Origin: Roseateles sp049532965
GTDB taxonomy: Bacteria; Pseudomonadota; Gammaproteobacteria; Burkholderiales; Burkholderiaceae_C
Direction: 5' to 3'
NCBI RefSeq assembly: GCF_049532965.1
Contig: NZ_CP186694.1
Span: 3,410,001-3,474,000, forward strand
Length of the DNA stretch: 64,000 nt
A program made the position numbers and the translations under genes. Shown here piece by piece: positions 26,423 through 34,741 of the stretch (position 1 is the first letter of the stretch; every line of letters begins with the position of its first letter). The notes beneath the pieces were generated by a model. The model was not told the DNA's origin. It was given only the letters and a program-made list of their open reading frames with translations, and did no database searches.

Positions 26423-26671
26423 ATGACCCACCGCTTCAACATCGAATCCGCCACCAGCCGCACCATCAAGGCGGTTGCTTTCGGCGCCGTCGCCGCGGTG
26501 GTGATGGGCCTGGGCATCGCCCACGCTGAAGGCCAGCGTGAAATGCGCGCTCAGACCGTCACGCTGGACCCGGTGGTGATCACGGTCAAGCGGCAGCAAC
26601 TCCCGACCGTGTATGTGACCGGCCGCCGCGATGCCGCGGCCGACGGCACGCAAGTCGCCTCGGCGCTTTGA
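26423..26671 (+). CDS. Small exported protein of unknown function
   Basis: 82 residues. Basic N-terminus, hydrophobic stretch (about 16-33, AVAFGAVAAVVMGLGI) and AHAEG make a Sec signal peptide with cleavage near residue 35; the mature part is only ~47 residues and contains two beta-like repeats (VTLDPVVITVKRQQL and PTVYVTGRRD). Such short exported proteins are frequent in Roseateles-like genomes and unstudied. A good intrinsic terminator follows at 26744-26771. No operon partner on this strand. Confidence 0.7.
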   Translation: MTHRFNIESATSRTIKAVAFGAVAAVVMGLGIAHAEGQREMRAQTVTLDPVVITVKRQQLPTVYVTGRRDAAADGTQVASAL

Positions 26672-26743
26672 CCTTCGGCGGCTCCGCTGCCTCGATGGGG
26701 CGATCGATAGGCCGGCGTCTATGAGTCCAACCCCAGGCAAAAC

Positions 26744-26771
26744 GCCCGGCTGATGCCGGGCATTTTCGTTT
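26744..26771 (+). terminator. Intrinsic terminator
   Basis: Seven-base-pair GC stem GCCCGGC/GCCGGGC with a TGAT loop, followed by ATTTTCGTTT. It ends the small exported gene; A residues on the left flank may let it work in reverse for the glycine-zipper gene as well. Confidence 0.85.
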
Positions 26772-26864
26772 GAGGACCGGCTTCAGGCTGGAGAGCTGCC
26801 CCCTCGATGGAAGGGTAAGGGCGCTCGATGGTGTGCATGCCTGAAGAGCAGCATGCTTGGAACG

Positions 26865-27008
26865 CTACTGCCGCTTGGCTCCGAATGCCGCGCCGAGACC
26901 AGCTCCCACGGCCACGCCGATGCCAACGCCCATGGCAACTTGGCCCATTACCACGCCCAATGCCGCGCCGACACCGGTACCCAAGGCCACCCAGACTGCG
27001 AAGTTCAT
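26865..27008 (-). CDS. 47-residue glycine-zipper membrane peptide
   Basis: Not obvious by length, but ATG 27008 is preceded by GGGAGA five bases upstream and the 47 codons give a clean glycine-zipper protein: MNFAVWVALGTGVGAALG, then repeated GxxxG and AxxxG steps to the end AAFGAKRQ. It is predicted to cross the membrane once or twice as a tightly packed helix hairpin, as in glycine-zipper stress proteins or small pore-forming peptides. No partner gene is adjacent. Function unknown. Confidence 0.7.
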   Translation of the reverse strand: MNFAVWVALGTGVGAALGVVMGQVAMGVGIGVAVGAGLGAAFGAKRQ

Positions 27009-27217
27009 TGTTTCTCCCGTTGGTTGAGATCTGCTTTAACGACTTCCTACTCGGCCTTGGATGGCAGAGCTCGCTGCCATGGCCGACGTGAGCGTAACCA
27101 GGATCAAGTGGCACCACAAGGCTCGGCGACGCTTTTCGAGCCGAACTGACGCTGCGCTGGCCGCCCGCTTGCGGGACGGAGAGCGCCAGCCCTGGCGAAC
27201 ATCATGAAGTCGAGCTC

Positions 27218-28255
27218 TCAGCTCGCTTGCTGTGAGCGGCGACGGTAGAAATCCAGAATCACCTCTTGAAAATTTCCGATCAGGAACGTTGCCACCGCAT
27301 CCGCATACCAGTTGAACTGCGTGCTGACCCGGTAGTGCATCGTGATGCTCAGCTTGGTCGTATGGGCACCGGTCGGAGTGAGCGTGTACGCGGTGTCCAG
27401 AAGGTCAAAGTAGTGACCTCCGATGGTCACGTGATCATCCAGGGCGTTTGGCGGAAACGAATCTTTCTCGAAACGGTAAGTCCATCGCACGTAGCGGTTT
27501 TCCTTCCACTCAACGGCCACCTGATCGAAGTGAATGGACTTGCCCATTGAGACTTTCCGGACGAAGCCGGTCGGCGTCTTCTGCGTGACTCCCGCAATCG
27601 GCAGCGGAACACCGATGCGATACATCCATGCGTGCCCGACCTCTTCGGGCCGAATGTCGCGCGCGTCGTGGATTTGTCGCCATACCTGTTGAGCCGATGC
27701 TTCCACAACGACGGTTCGCTCGATCGTGCCGATGCGCTGGTAGTCCGCCCCGTTGGTCGGCAAGAAGCCCAGCAACACCGGTAGCGCCGCAAAGCTGTAT
27801 ACCGCCTGCCGACGCCGCCGAGTCGCGCGACAGATCGCACCCATGACCACGCCGCCTAACGCCCCGAGGGCGCAGAACAGGGGCAGGATGATGATCACGC
27901 AGATGAGGCCTTCGATCAGCATCGCCATCGTGCCCAGCACGAACAGGGCATTCGCCACCATCGGGCCCCAGACGTAGTACGACCATGCGCGTCGCTGCTT
28001 CGTCTCGGCAACGTAGACGGTGACGGCACCGACAGCGATCGGCACGAGATAGACGAAGGCAGCATCCATGGCGGCGTAGGCACCGCCCGGCTCTCCGGAA
28101 AAAATCAGCCGCAGGAGGATCCCGCTGAGCGCCCCGATCGCGAGCGGCCACCAGTTGGAGAACGGAAGGGCGCGCGGCTTCACTGCTGGAGCCTGAGCAG
28201 CGTCACCTGAGTTCTCGACGTTCTCGTCGGGCTCCGGGGGTGGGTTTGCTTCCAT
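27218..28255 (-). CDS. Membrane protein with C-terminal SRPBCC (START-like) domain
   Basis: 345 residues. After a Pro/Glu-rich N-terminus, four to five hydrophobic segments span about 33-175. The remaining ~165 residues read IERTVVVEASAQQVWRQIHDARDI and ...HYFDLLDTAYTLTPTGAHTTKLSITMHYRV, which is the pattern of the polyketide-cyclase/SRPBCC fold that binds hydrophobic ligands. It lies 21 bases downstream of the desaturase-like gene, which itself overlaps truD, so the three form one transcription unit. A lipid-related role is plausible given the desaturase neighbour; this is inference. Confidence 0.75.
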   Translation of the reverse strand: MEANPPPEPDENVENSGDAAQAPAVKPRALPFSNWWPLAIGALSGILLRLIFSGEPGGAYAAMDAAFVYLVPIAVGAVTVYVAETKQRRAWSYYVWGPMVANALFVLGTMAMLIEGLICVIIILPLFCALGALGGVVMGAICRATRRRRQAVYSFAALPVLLGFLPTNGADYQRIGTIERTVVVEASAQQVWRQIHDARDIRPEEVGHAWMYRIGVPLPIAGVTQKTPTGFVRKVSMGKSIHFDQVAVEWKENRYVRWTYRFEKDSFPPNALDDHVTIGGHYFDLLDTAYTLTPTGAHTTKLSITMHYRVSTQFNWYADAVATFLIGNFQEVILDFYRRRSQQAS

Positions 28256-28276
28256 CGATGTCGCTCGTTCCGCCAG

Positions 28277-29215
28277 TCAGGTGTGGAGAATCTGTCCAGC
28301 GGTATTCGCCGGTTCCAGTGAGACGAGTTCGGCACGAGCCGGCAAGTGTTGCGGAAGGCGCAATGACCACACCAAGCCCACCCGGCGCAATACCGAAAGA
28401 ACCCACCAGCCCGGGTCCCATTCACCGGGGTAGAGACCCAGGCGCGCCGATCCGGGAAAGGCGTGATGGTTGTTATGCCAACACTCTCCCATCGTCAGCA
28501 GCGATGTGAACTGGACGTTTCGCCCTTGCACCGCCGCACCTCGGACCTCAAAGTGCATGCGGCCATGGTTGTGAGCGAAGTAGCCGATGAGCCAGTGGCC
28601 GAGTACGCATGCGGTGACCCGGGCACAGACTCCCCAGAACACAAGGGACCAGCCGCCGCACAGGTAGAACGCCGCCGCGACCGGCAACTGCTGCGCCATC
28701 CACGTACGCTCGAGAAATCGATAGAACCGGTCGTCGGCGATACGAGGTTCAACGCGGAGTTCGGGCGGGTTCACGAGCTCCAGATCGCAGTTCAACTGCC
28801 ACCACCCGTCAACCAGGAATGAGCGCCCGTGCCGCAGATAGTCGTGGCAGTCCGGCAGACGCTGCGCGTAGTCGCGCAATTCATGTTGGCGCAACAAGCC
28901 CAATGGACCGGCGAGCCCGACCTGCACGCCGCAGTAGACCAGGGTGTATTCGAGCCACTTCGGACACTGGAAGCTGTCGTGGATCAGCTTGCGGTGGCTG
29001 CCGAGGGAATGCCCCAGCAGCAGTACCGTGCCGGTTGACACCAGAAAGACGACGAGCGCTCCCCAGGTGATCGTAGACAGTCCACCGAGGACTGCCGCGC
29101 AGGCCATGCCGTTGAACCACAGCGACTTCGCTGCTGAATACCGGACGCTGCCGCGCACCACGCTGTCGATGTCGCGGGAAAAGACACGGTGCCCTTCAAC
29201 CGCCGGCACCCTCAT
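28277..29215 (-). CDS. Fatty acid desaturase-like membrane di-iron protein
   Basis: 312 residues with four hydrophobic segments. Histidine boxes: GHSLGSHRKLIH (first box) and GECWHNNHHAFPGSAR (third box, H-x-x-H-H) are intact. The middle box of acyl-CoA desaturases (HRxHH) is replaced by RQHELRDYAQ, seen in a subgroup of desaturase-like proteins whose reaction is not settled. It overlaps the truD stop by four bases (ATGA) and is followed by the SRPBCC membrane protein. Likely acts on a lipid acyl chain in the inner membrane, but activity needs direct evidence because the second box deviates. Confidence 0.8.
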   Translation of the reverse strand: MRVPAVEGHRVFSRDIDSVVRGSVRYSAAKSLWFNGMACAAVLGGLSTITWGALVVFLVSTGTVLLLGHSLGSHRKLIHDSFQCPKWLEYTLVYCGVQVGLAGPLGLLRQHELRDYAQRLPDCHDYLRHGRSFLVDGWWQLNCDLELVNPPELRVEPRIADDRFYRFLERTWMAQQLPVAAAFYLCGGWSLVFWGVCARVTACVLGHWLIGYFAHNHGRMHFEVRGAAVQGRNVQFTSLLTMGECWHNNHHAFPGSARLGLYPGEWDPGWWVLSVLRRVGLVWSLRLPQHLPARAELVSLEPANTAGQILHT

Positions 29216-30225
29216 TCGACCACCGCAGATTCGTTCTCGCTGTGCCGGTCAGGCTCCGTGGCGCGGAGGATCTCGTTCAGAACTGCGGTGGCGTAATTGC
29301 CGGCCGGCAAGGAGAACGTGAGCACCAGTTGATTGGCTTGTGGCCATTCCCATGACATTTCCGCCGGGCTCGCCACGAGGGCACGGCGCTCCTGATCGAG
29401 ACCGGCGTGCTCCATGCCGTCGCACAAGGTGGCGTGACGTTCAGCCACTCCGTTTTCCAGAGCCTGCGCTTGATCGGTGGTGATCACGCGGCCCCTTCCC
29501 CAGAGCGGTCCGGTAGGCCTACCGGCCTCGTCCATCACATCGCCAGGCAGGGCCTTGCCCCACAGCCCCTGCTGAATCCGCAACCCGAGCACTTCATTGA
29601 AGACGAACGAACGCACCGCCGACAGGTAGATGCCCTTCTTCTTCGGGTTCCGCACGCGGATCTCGCGCGCGAGCATGGCCCGGCCCTGCTCGACGTTGCC
29701 GCCATCGTGACCGAAACGCTGAGCCCCGAAGTAGTTGGGGACGCCATGTGACGCAACGGCTTTCAGATTGGCCTCCATGGCATCGCGGTCGCCGGTCACC
29801 TCACGCAGCACGATGCGGAACCGGTTGCCCAGCAGATCACCGGGGCGCAGCTTCTTCACGTGGCGGCTCTGACTCAGCACCTTGAATTCCGGGTGCTGAA
29901 GCTGGGTCAGGTCGGGCGCCTCGCCCTTCGGCAGATAGATGCTGAACCACTGACGGGTGACGGCATAGCGGTCCTTGAGCCCGGCATAGCCCACGTCCCA
30001 TTCCTGCACGCCGGCGGCCTCGGCCAACCGCTGCGCGACGAAGGCCGTGTTGGCACCGTCTTTCTCGACCTCCAGCCAGATGTGTTCGCCCTCACCGGAG
30101 GGCCGCTGCAGCGGCAGTTCGGTCACGATGAAATCCTCGTTGAGGAGCTTCAGGATGGCGCTGGCGCCGGTGACCGGATAGGCATTGGGCCACTGCGGCA
30201 AGGTCGTGTATTGAGCGTCGGTCAT
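29212..30225 (-). CDS. truD: tRNA pseudouridine(13) synthase
   Basis: 337 residues from ATG 30225 (MTDAQYTTLPQWPN). TruD converts uridine 13 of tRNA-Glu to pseudouridine. Signature segments: EDFIVTELPLQRPSGEGEHIWL, the catalytic YAGLKDRYAVTRQW with D85, GNRFRIVLRE, GVPNYFGAQRFG and the C-terminal FSLPAGNYATAVLNEI. Length and order match the family. The stop overlaps the start of the desaturase-like gene. Confidence 0.95.
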   Translation of the reverse strand: MTDAQYTTLPQWPNAYPVTGASAILKLLNEDFIVTELPLQRPSGEGEHIWLEVEKDGANTAFVAQRLAEAAGVQEWDVGYAGLKDRYAVTRQWFSIYLPKGEAPDLTQLQHPEFKVLSQSRHVKKLRPGDLLGNRFRIVLREVTGDRDAMEANLKAVASHGVPNYFGAQRFGHDGGNVEQGRAMLAREIRVRNPKKKGIYLSAVRSFVFNEVLGLRIQQGLWGKALPGDVMDEAGRPTGPLWGRGRVITTDQAQALENGVAERHATLCDGMEHAGLDQERRALVASPAEMSWEWPQANQLVLTFSLPAGNYATAVLNEILRATEPDRHSENESAVVE

Positions 30226-30485
30226 GAGCAGTCTTGGCGGCGCCAGCTGTATGAGAGATAGATAGGGTCGGGCCGTCCGGCCGACCAAGGGCAGTCCGGA
30301 CAGTGATTCGCTTGACCTGCAAGCGTGCGGTGCAGCGCGCGGGCGGTGAGTCTCCGGGGATGTTACCGGTGCTGCCGGACCACCCGCGGCGAACCGACCT
30401 CGCTGCCGCTACGCGCGCGCCTGGGGGCTTGCGGTACTGGCGAGGGCCTCCACCACGCGGCTCGGACCGATGCGACACTTGCTCG
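30226..30485. promoter_or_regulatory. Divergent promoter region, truD and SMI1-like gene
   Basis: 260 bases between two divergent genes. No coding frame with support; no assignable promoter boxes. Directly upstream of the SMI1-like start I see no strong Shine-Dalgarno. Confidence 0.3.
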
Positions 30486-30926
30486 ATGCGACATCTCTCG
30501 TTCGTCCCCACTGAAGTTCTGAGAACCCTCGTCGGCTCTTCCGCGGAGGAGGTCGACCAACTGGAACGCGATCTGGGCCTTGCGATTCCCGCCGCGCTCC
30601 GGGAGTACCTGTTGACAATGGGCGAGAGCCCGCCCAACTCCGAGTACTACCATCACGGCACCCTGGAGATGAAGTACATGCAGGACTGGCTGGGCGATTG
30701 GGTCAAGCGCTATCGAGCCGAGGGCGTCCCCCTGCCCGGGATGGACAACGCCATTCCGTTTCTCCAGTTCCAGGACACCTTCTTCTACGTGTTGGCGGGG
30801 ACCTATCGCGATGACCCGCCCGCGTACGCCTTCGACATCAACGACACCCCGACGATCCGATTGCTGCACGATCGATTCACGGACTTCGTTGTGAAGCAGT
30901 GGGGGCATAAAGGCCAGCCTCGCTAG
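30486..30926 (+). CDS. SMI1/KNR4-family protein (possible immunity protein)
   Basis: 146 residues from ATG 30486 (MRHLSFVPTEVLRTL); the frame is open upstream but that part is Arg/Pro-rich and non-homologous. The fold signature of SUKH/SMI1 proteins is visible: EEVDQLERDLGLAIPAALREYLL at the N-terminus and later PFLQFQDTFFYVL and FDINDTPTIRLL. Many SUKH proteins are immunity proteins of polymorphic toxins. No toxin gene is next to it, so it may be an orphan or have another role. Confidence 0.75.
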   Translation: MRHLSFVPTEVLRTLVGSSAEEVDQLERDLGLAIPAALREYLLTMGESPPNSEYYHHGTLEMKYMQDWLGDWVKRYRAEGVPLPGMDNAIPFLQFQDTFFYVLAGTYRDDPPAYAFDINDTPTIRLLHDRFTDFVVKQWGHKGQPR

Positions 30927-30984
30927 CCGCGGCCAGAACAGCCCTCCGCGACCAGCCGCCGCCCCGGCGGAACGGCGGCCGGCA

Positions 30985-31002
30985 CCGCCCTGTCCAGGGC
31001 GG
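30985..31002. terminator. Hairpin between convergent genes
   Basis: CCGCCCT-GTCC-AGGGCGG, a seven-pair GC stem with four-base loop lying between the ends of the convergent SMI1-like gene and the next minus-strand gene. No T-tract, so termination is likely but not certain. Confidence 0.4.
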
Positions 31003-31021
31003 CGGCGTGAGCTGACGCCGA

Positions 31022-31450
31022 TCAGCGCGTGCCCGCGCTGCAGCAGTACGCCAGCAGGAAGGTGTCCTTGCTGCCGTTGCCAGTCACGGAGGCGCGCATC
31101 TCCGTGTTCAGCTTGGACATCGCCGCCGTGACCGGGTCGGGACCCGACAGGCCGGCGGTGTTGAAGTCGTGCACGTCCAGCTGCACCGTCTTGCCGTCCG
31201 CCGTCTTCGGCTTGGCCAGCGCGCGATCCTCATTGGCGAATTTCTCCTCGCGCGTCGCAACCGCGCCGACCTTGCCACGGCAGTAGCCGTGGGTCCCCGA
31301 CATGATGTGGATCGTGTGGCCCTCCCCGTGCAGTTGCGCGGCGATGGTCTCCAGCGCCTTGGCCACGTCCCTGACGCTGCACGGGTCGTGGAAGCCCCAG
31401 ATCTGCACGGCGTTCGGGGTGGCGGCGGTGATGTTCACAAGCGTGGGCAT
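31022..31450 (-). CDS. Unknown protein with possible caspase-like His/Cys dyad
   Basis: 142 residues from ATG 31450 (MPTLVNITAATP). No family recognised. Two strand-turn motifs stand out: IHIMSGTHGYCRG, with a His-Gly pair after a beta-strand, and, at the very C-terminus, TFLLAYCCSAGTR, with Cys after a beta-strand. That order and spacing resemble the H-G and C-x-S-G sites of clan CD peptidases (metacaspases, CHAT), but the protein is much shorter than those and ends immediately after the Cys, so this is a suggestion only. It is divergent from the GH108/DUF2589 cluster and may belong to it. Confidence 0.5.
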   Translation of the reverse strand: MPTLVNITAATPNAVQIWGFHDPCSVRDVAKALETIAAQLHGEGHTIHIMSGTHGYCRGKVGAVATREEKFANEDRALAKPKTADGKTVQLDVHDFNTAGLSGPDPVTAAMSKLNTEMRASVTGNGSKDTFLLAYCCSAGTR

Positions 31451-31729
31451 CGTGTCTCTCCTTGAATGAAGTGAAAGAAAACGCATCCGGCTCCGGATGC
31501 GCCTTCATTCGATGCCGCCCCGCCCGCGCCCGGAATCGGCGCCGCGCCCGGACGCGCCTTCCAAGTTGCCGAGGCCGCCTCGGCCATTCCCACCACGCGC
31601 TCGCGGCACCGCGCCGCTGCCCGCGCCGCCCGCCCTTTCCGACGATGAACGCCATGTCGCCGGGTCTTCCGGCGCTGCCGGCCGCCCCGGTCCGGACCTT
31701 CGTCGATCCCAACCCTGAGGTGCCACGAC
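31451..31729. promoter_or_regulatory. Divergent promoter region of the GH108/DUF2589 cluster
   Basis: 279 bases between the unknown minus-strand gene and the GH108 gene. Very GC-rich, no coding support. GAGGTGCCACGAC precedes the ATG at 31730. A short AT-richer segment at about 31470-31490 (GAAGTGAAAGAAAA) lies upstream of the minus-strand gene, next to its AGGAGAGACACG. Confidence 0.35.
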
Positions 31730-32260
31730 ATGGCCGATTTCAACCAGTACCTGCCGACCCTGCTCCGATTCGAGGGCGGCTACGTCAACGACCCCAAGGA
31801 CCCCGGCGGTCCGACCAACATGGGCATCACGCTCAAGACGTTCCAGGGCCTGGGGCCGTCGGTCGGCTTCACCGATACCAGCCTGGACGCGCTCAAGCGC
31901 CTGAGCAGGGAGGACGCGGGCCGCCTCTACAAGCTCAAGTACTGGGACGCCGTCGGCGCCGATGCGATCCCGCTGCAACCACTGGCGGAGATGCTGGTGG
32001 ACTTCCACGTCAACGCCGGCGGCCACGCGATCCGCGAGCTGCAGGAGCTGCTCGTCGAGCGCGGCGCCGCCATCAAGCCCGACGGCGCCTGGGGCCCGCT
32101 GACCGCGCAGGCGCTCGAGCGCATCGACCCGACCACCGCCTACCGCGCGCTGCGCGAGCGCCGCATCGCCTACTACGAGCGCCTCGTCGCCCGGCAACCC
32201 GACCTGGGCAAGTTCCTCAAGGGCTGGCTCAACCGCGTCAACGCCTTCCCGGTGCTCTGA
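31730..32260 (+). CDS. GH108-family muramidase (phage-type lysozyme)
   Basis: 176 residues, no signal peptide. The N-terminal LLRFEGGYVNDPKDPGGPTNMGIT is the signature of glycoside hydrolase 108 (ZliS/TtsA type) with the catalytic Glu in EGGY. The following YKLKYWDAVGADAIPLQ and the C-terminal peptidoglycan-binding-like part (GAWGPLTAQALERI ... RRIAYYERLVARQP) also match. Such enzymes are used as phage endolysins and for non-canonical, signal-free secretion of large proteins across the cell wall. Here it heads a run of DUF2589-type and exported proteins, not a phage lysis cassette (no holin or spanin recognised). Confidence 0.9.
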   Translation: MADFNQYLPTLLRFEGGYVNDPKDPGGPTNMGITLKTFQGLGPSVGFTDTSLDALKRLSREDAGRLYKLKYWDAVGADAIPLQPLAEMLVDFHVNAGGHAIRELQELLVERGAAIKPDGAWGPLTAQALERIDPTTAYRALRERRIAYYERLVARQPDLGKFLKGWLNRVNAFPVL

Positions 32261-32341
32261 CGCCGTGCACCCCGGCGCCACGCCCGATCGCGCCGCCATC
32301 CCCCACCAACCTCCAACCATCCCGCAGGGAAGGACTCTCCC

Positions 32342-32860
32342 ATGAGCTCACGTGTCGACTTGAAGGAACTCATCGAGGCGCTCGCCGGCGCCGTCATCGA
32401 TGCCCAGGACCGCATCGAGCAGCACCAGATCGCCAAGCTCGGCCAGTACTTCGACGAGGACAACCGCCCGCGCACCGTCGTCATGCGGCTGCCGTCGATG
32501 CAGCCCGACGCCGAGCCGGGTACCGAGGACCTCTACCGCGCGCCGCTACTCGGCCTGGTGCCCGCCAACGCGCTCAAGATCAAGGACGTCGAGATGCGCT
32601 TCGACGTCGACCTCGGCGCGCTCTCCGATGACGCGCTGCCCGACGCCCGCCCCACCGCCACCGGCCGCGACTGGCAGGGCTCGGCCGGCGCCGCGCGCAA
32701 GAGCGTGCAGGTCCATACCCGCGGCCCGCTCGTGGGCCGGCGCAGCACCGCCCACGTCGTGCTACGCGTCGAGGGCTGCGAGCCCACCGAAGGCCACGCG
32801 CGCCTGGTCGGCCAGCTCAACCAGGTGCAGGGCGTCTTCGACACGCAGCAAACGCTATGA
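32342..32860 (+). CDS. DUF2589-related protein
   Basis: 172 residues, no signal peptide or membrane segment. The N-terminus SRVDLKELIEALAGAVIDAQDRIEQHQIAKL and the strand pattern VPANALKIKDVEMRFDVDLG parallel the next-but-one protein and the DUF2589 family, in which a beta-sandwich carries a long internal helix. The C-terminal HVVLRVEGCEPTEGHARLVGQLNQV is unlike DUF2589 proper. Function unknown. A GGAAGGACTCTCCC ribosome binding site precedes the ATG. It is transcribed with GH108 upstream and the DUF2589 gene downstream. Confidence 0.7.
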   Translation: MSSRVDLKELIEALAGAVIDAQDRIEQHQIAKLGQYFDEDNRPRTVVMRLPSMQPDAEPGTEDLYRAPLLGLVPANALKIKDVEMRFDVDLGALSDDALPDARPTATGRDWQGSAGAARKSVQVHTRGPLVGRRSTAHVVLRVEGCEPTEGHARLVGQLNQVQGVFDTQQTL

Positions 32861-32972
32861 GGCGAGGCCGGCTCGCCGCCGGCCCGCCCACGGATCGGCG
32901 GACGGCACCGCCGATGCCGGCGCCGCAACGGTTGCGTCGCCGTCGTGACCCTGCCGACTCAAGGAGAACTGA

Positions 32973-33584
32973 ATGCCTTCCGATCTCGTCAACATCGCCG
33001 ACCAGTACAAGGGTCTGCCCATGGGCGAACTCATCGGCTCGCCACTGACAGCCGCCTGCGACGCGCAGATCCGGCTCGCCAAGGCGACCGCCGACTTCAT
33101 CCAGACCGTCGGCTTCGACGTCGACGCCAGCGGCAACCCGGGCCCGACCCGCCAGGTCAACTTCAACTTCAAGCGACCCACGGCCAATACCAACAGCGCC
33201 GACGGTACCTTCTACGAGGAGCAGGTCGAACTCAGCGTGCCGCTGCTGGCCATCGTCAAGGTGCCCAACCTGAGCATCACCAAGGTGGACATCATCTTCG
33301 ACATGGAAGTGAAGTCGTCCTTCGCCTCCAAGGAGCAGAACAGCTCGCAGGCCGCCGCCTCCGGCACGGCCAGCATCGGCTTCGGCCCCTTCAAGGCGTC
33401 GGTGACGGTCAGCGGCTCGGTGTCCTCGCACAAGGAGAACACGCGCACCTCGGACAACTCGGCCAAGTACCACGTCGAGGTCCACGCCGTCGACGACGGC
33501 ATGCCCGAAGGCCTGGCGCGCGTGATGGACATCCTGCAGTCCGCCGTGGCCCCGCGCAAGGTCGGCGCGCCAACCGCCGTCTGA
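32973..33584 (+). CDS. DUF2589-family protein
   Basis: 203 residues, no signal peptide. PLLAIVKVPNLSITKVDIIFDMEVKS is the core of DUF2589 and the flanking GELIGSPLTAACDAQIRLAKATADFI is its N-terminal helix. A Ser/Ala/Gly-rich insertion (SSQAAASGTASIGFGPFKASVTVSGSV) forms the central beta-region, and MARVMDIL-like helices end the protein. DUF2589 proteins occur in multi-gene accessory clusters without assigned function. AAGGAGAACTGA precedes the ATG. Together with the preceding paralogue it may form a heteromeric assembly; that is inference. Confidence 0.85.
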   Translation: MPSDLVNIADQYKGLPMGELIGSPLTAACDAQIRLAKATADFIQTVGFDVDASGNPGPTRQVNFNFKRPTANTNSADGTFYEEQVELSVPLLAIVKVPNLSITKVDIIFDMEVKSSFASKEQNSSQAAASGTASIGFGPFKASVTVSGSVSSHKENTRTSDNSAKYHVEVHAVDDGMPEGLARVMDILQSAVAPRKVGAPTAV

Positions 33585-33661
33585 CCCGGGCCCGAGCGCC
33601 CGCCACGCAGGTCCGTCCGCGCCCGGGCGCGGGCGGGCCTGCCCTGCCCCTCGGAGCCGTC

Positions 33662-34090
33662 ATGTTCGATCAAAGCAACGTCAAGTACATCAAGCGCATC
33701 GTCGTGGGGAGCGACAACCCCGCCCGGCTTTGCACGCGCGAGGAGACCGAGGCCCAGATGGAGGAGCTCAACGACTGCCTGTCCGGCGCCTCCCATCCGC
33801 GCGGCACGCTGTTGTCCGTGGAGCGCAGCTTCACGCTGGTGCGCATCGGCGAACACCAGGTCGTGCTCGAGTGGATGGCCTATCACGTCGGCTTCCCGCG
33901 CAAGCCGCCGCCCAGGCCGCCACGCCAGGCACCGGCCGCTGCCGCGCCGCCAACGCGCGACGCGCCCGCGACCGGCGACTCGGCCACGGCCGGTCCCGCC
34001 TCCGATGCCGGCACGGTGACCGACGTGGCCTCGACCGACGTGGCCGATCCGCCGTCGGCCGGTGGAACCGGCACGGTGCTCGACGTCTAG
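33662..34090 (+). CDS. Unknown protein of the DUF2589 cluster
   Basis: 142 residues from ATG 33662 (MFDQSNVKYIKRIVVG). The first ~80 residues form a compact alpha/beta domain (REETEAQMEELNDCLSGASHPRGTLL and LVRIGEHQVVLEWMAYHVGF) that I do not recognise. The rest is a disordered Pro/Ala/Thr/Asp-rich tail. No signal peptide. Its place between the DUF2589 gene and an exported protein suggests a role in the same machine. Confidence 0.7.
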   Translation: MFDQSNVKYIKRIVVGSDNPARLCTREETEAQMEELNDCLSGASHPRGTLLSVERSFTLVRIGEHQVVLEWMAYHVGFPRKPPPRPPRQAPAAAAPPTRDAPATGDSATAGPASDAGTVTDVASTDVADPPSAGGTGTVLDV

Positions 34091-34179
34091 CCCGTCGCGC
34101 GCGGCACCACGCCGACGCGACCCGCCTTCGACCGCCCCCTGTCTTCAACGCTGCCGCAACACGCGGCCAAGGAGTTCCC

Positions 34180-34722
34180 ATGATCGCTTTCCCGAAGAAT
34201 CGCCGTCCCGTCCCAGGGCGCCTTGCGCCGGCCGCCTATGCGGCCTCGATGTCCGTCTCGCTGGCCGGTGCGCTGGTGCTGCTGTTCGCGCCGCTGCTGC
34301 CCGCCGGCGCGTGGGCGCAGACGGCGCCCGCTTCCAGCGCGGCCAACGCCGCAGATCCGCCGACAGCGACCCTCACCGGCCAGATGGCGCTCAAGACCAA
34401 GCCCGGCGAGCTGCCGCGGCTGGTGCCGGTGACGCTGACGCCCCAGGGCAAGGGCGGCTACGACGTCCACTACGAGGAGCAGTACCGCTGCCACGTCGCG
34501 CTGACGTACAACGGCTACGTCCCGGACACCGGCCATCTGTACACGGCCTCGGTCGCGGGCACGGCGTCGGGCGGCATGGGCGCCTATTGCGCCACGGTCG
34601 GCGGCAAGGGCAAGCGCGTGCTGCTGCGACCGCGCGCCGATGGCCAGCCCGGCTATTCGTACGAGGACCAGGCCCCGACCGGCAGTCCGGTCCTCGTCGC
34701 GCCGGCCAAGCGGTCACCATGA
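34180..34722 (+). CDS. Exported protein of unknown function
   Basis: 180 residues with a signal peptide whose hydrophobic core lies at about 24-42 (SLAGALVLLFAPLLPAGAWA, cleavage after AWA). The mature domain has a beta-rich pattern (ATLTGQMALKTKPG, YDVHYEEQYRCHVALTYNGYV) with two cysteines that could pair. No known family. AAGGAGTTCCC precedes the ATG at 34180. It is the only clearly exported soluble member of the cluster. Confidence 0.7.
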   Translation: MIAFPKNRRPVPGRLAPAAYAASMSVSLAGALVLLFAPLLPAGAWAQTAPASSAANAADPPTATLTGQMALKTKPGELPRLVPVTLTPQGKGGYDVHYEEQYRCHVALTYNGYVPDTGHLYTASVAGTASGGMGAYCATVGGKGKRVLLRPRADGQPGYSYEDQAPTGSPVLVAPAKRSP

Positions 34723-34741
34723 ACGTCGGGCGCTGACGACC

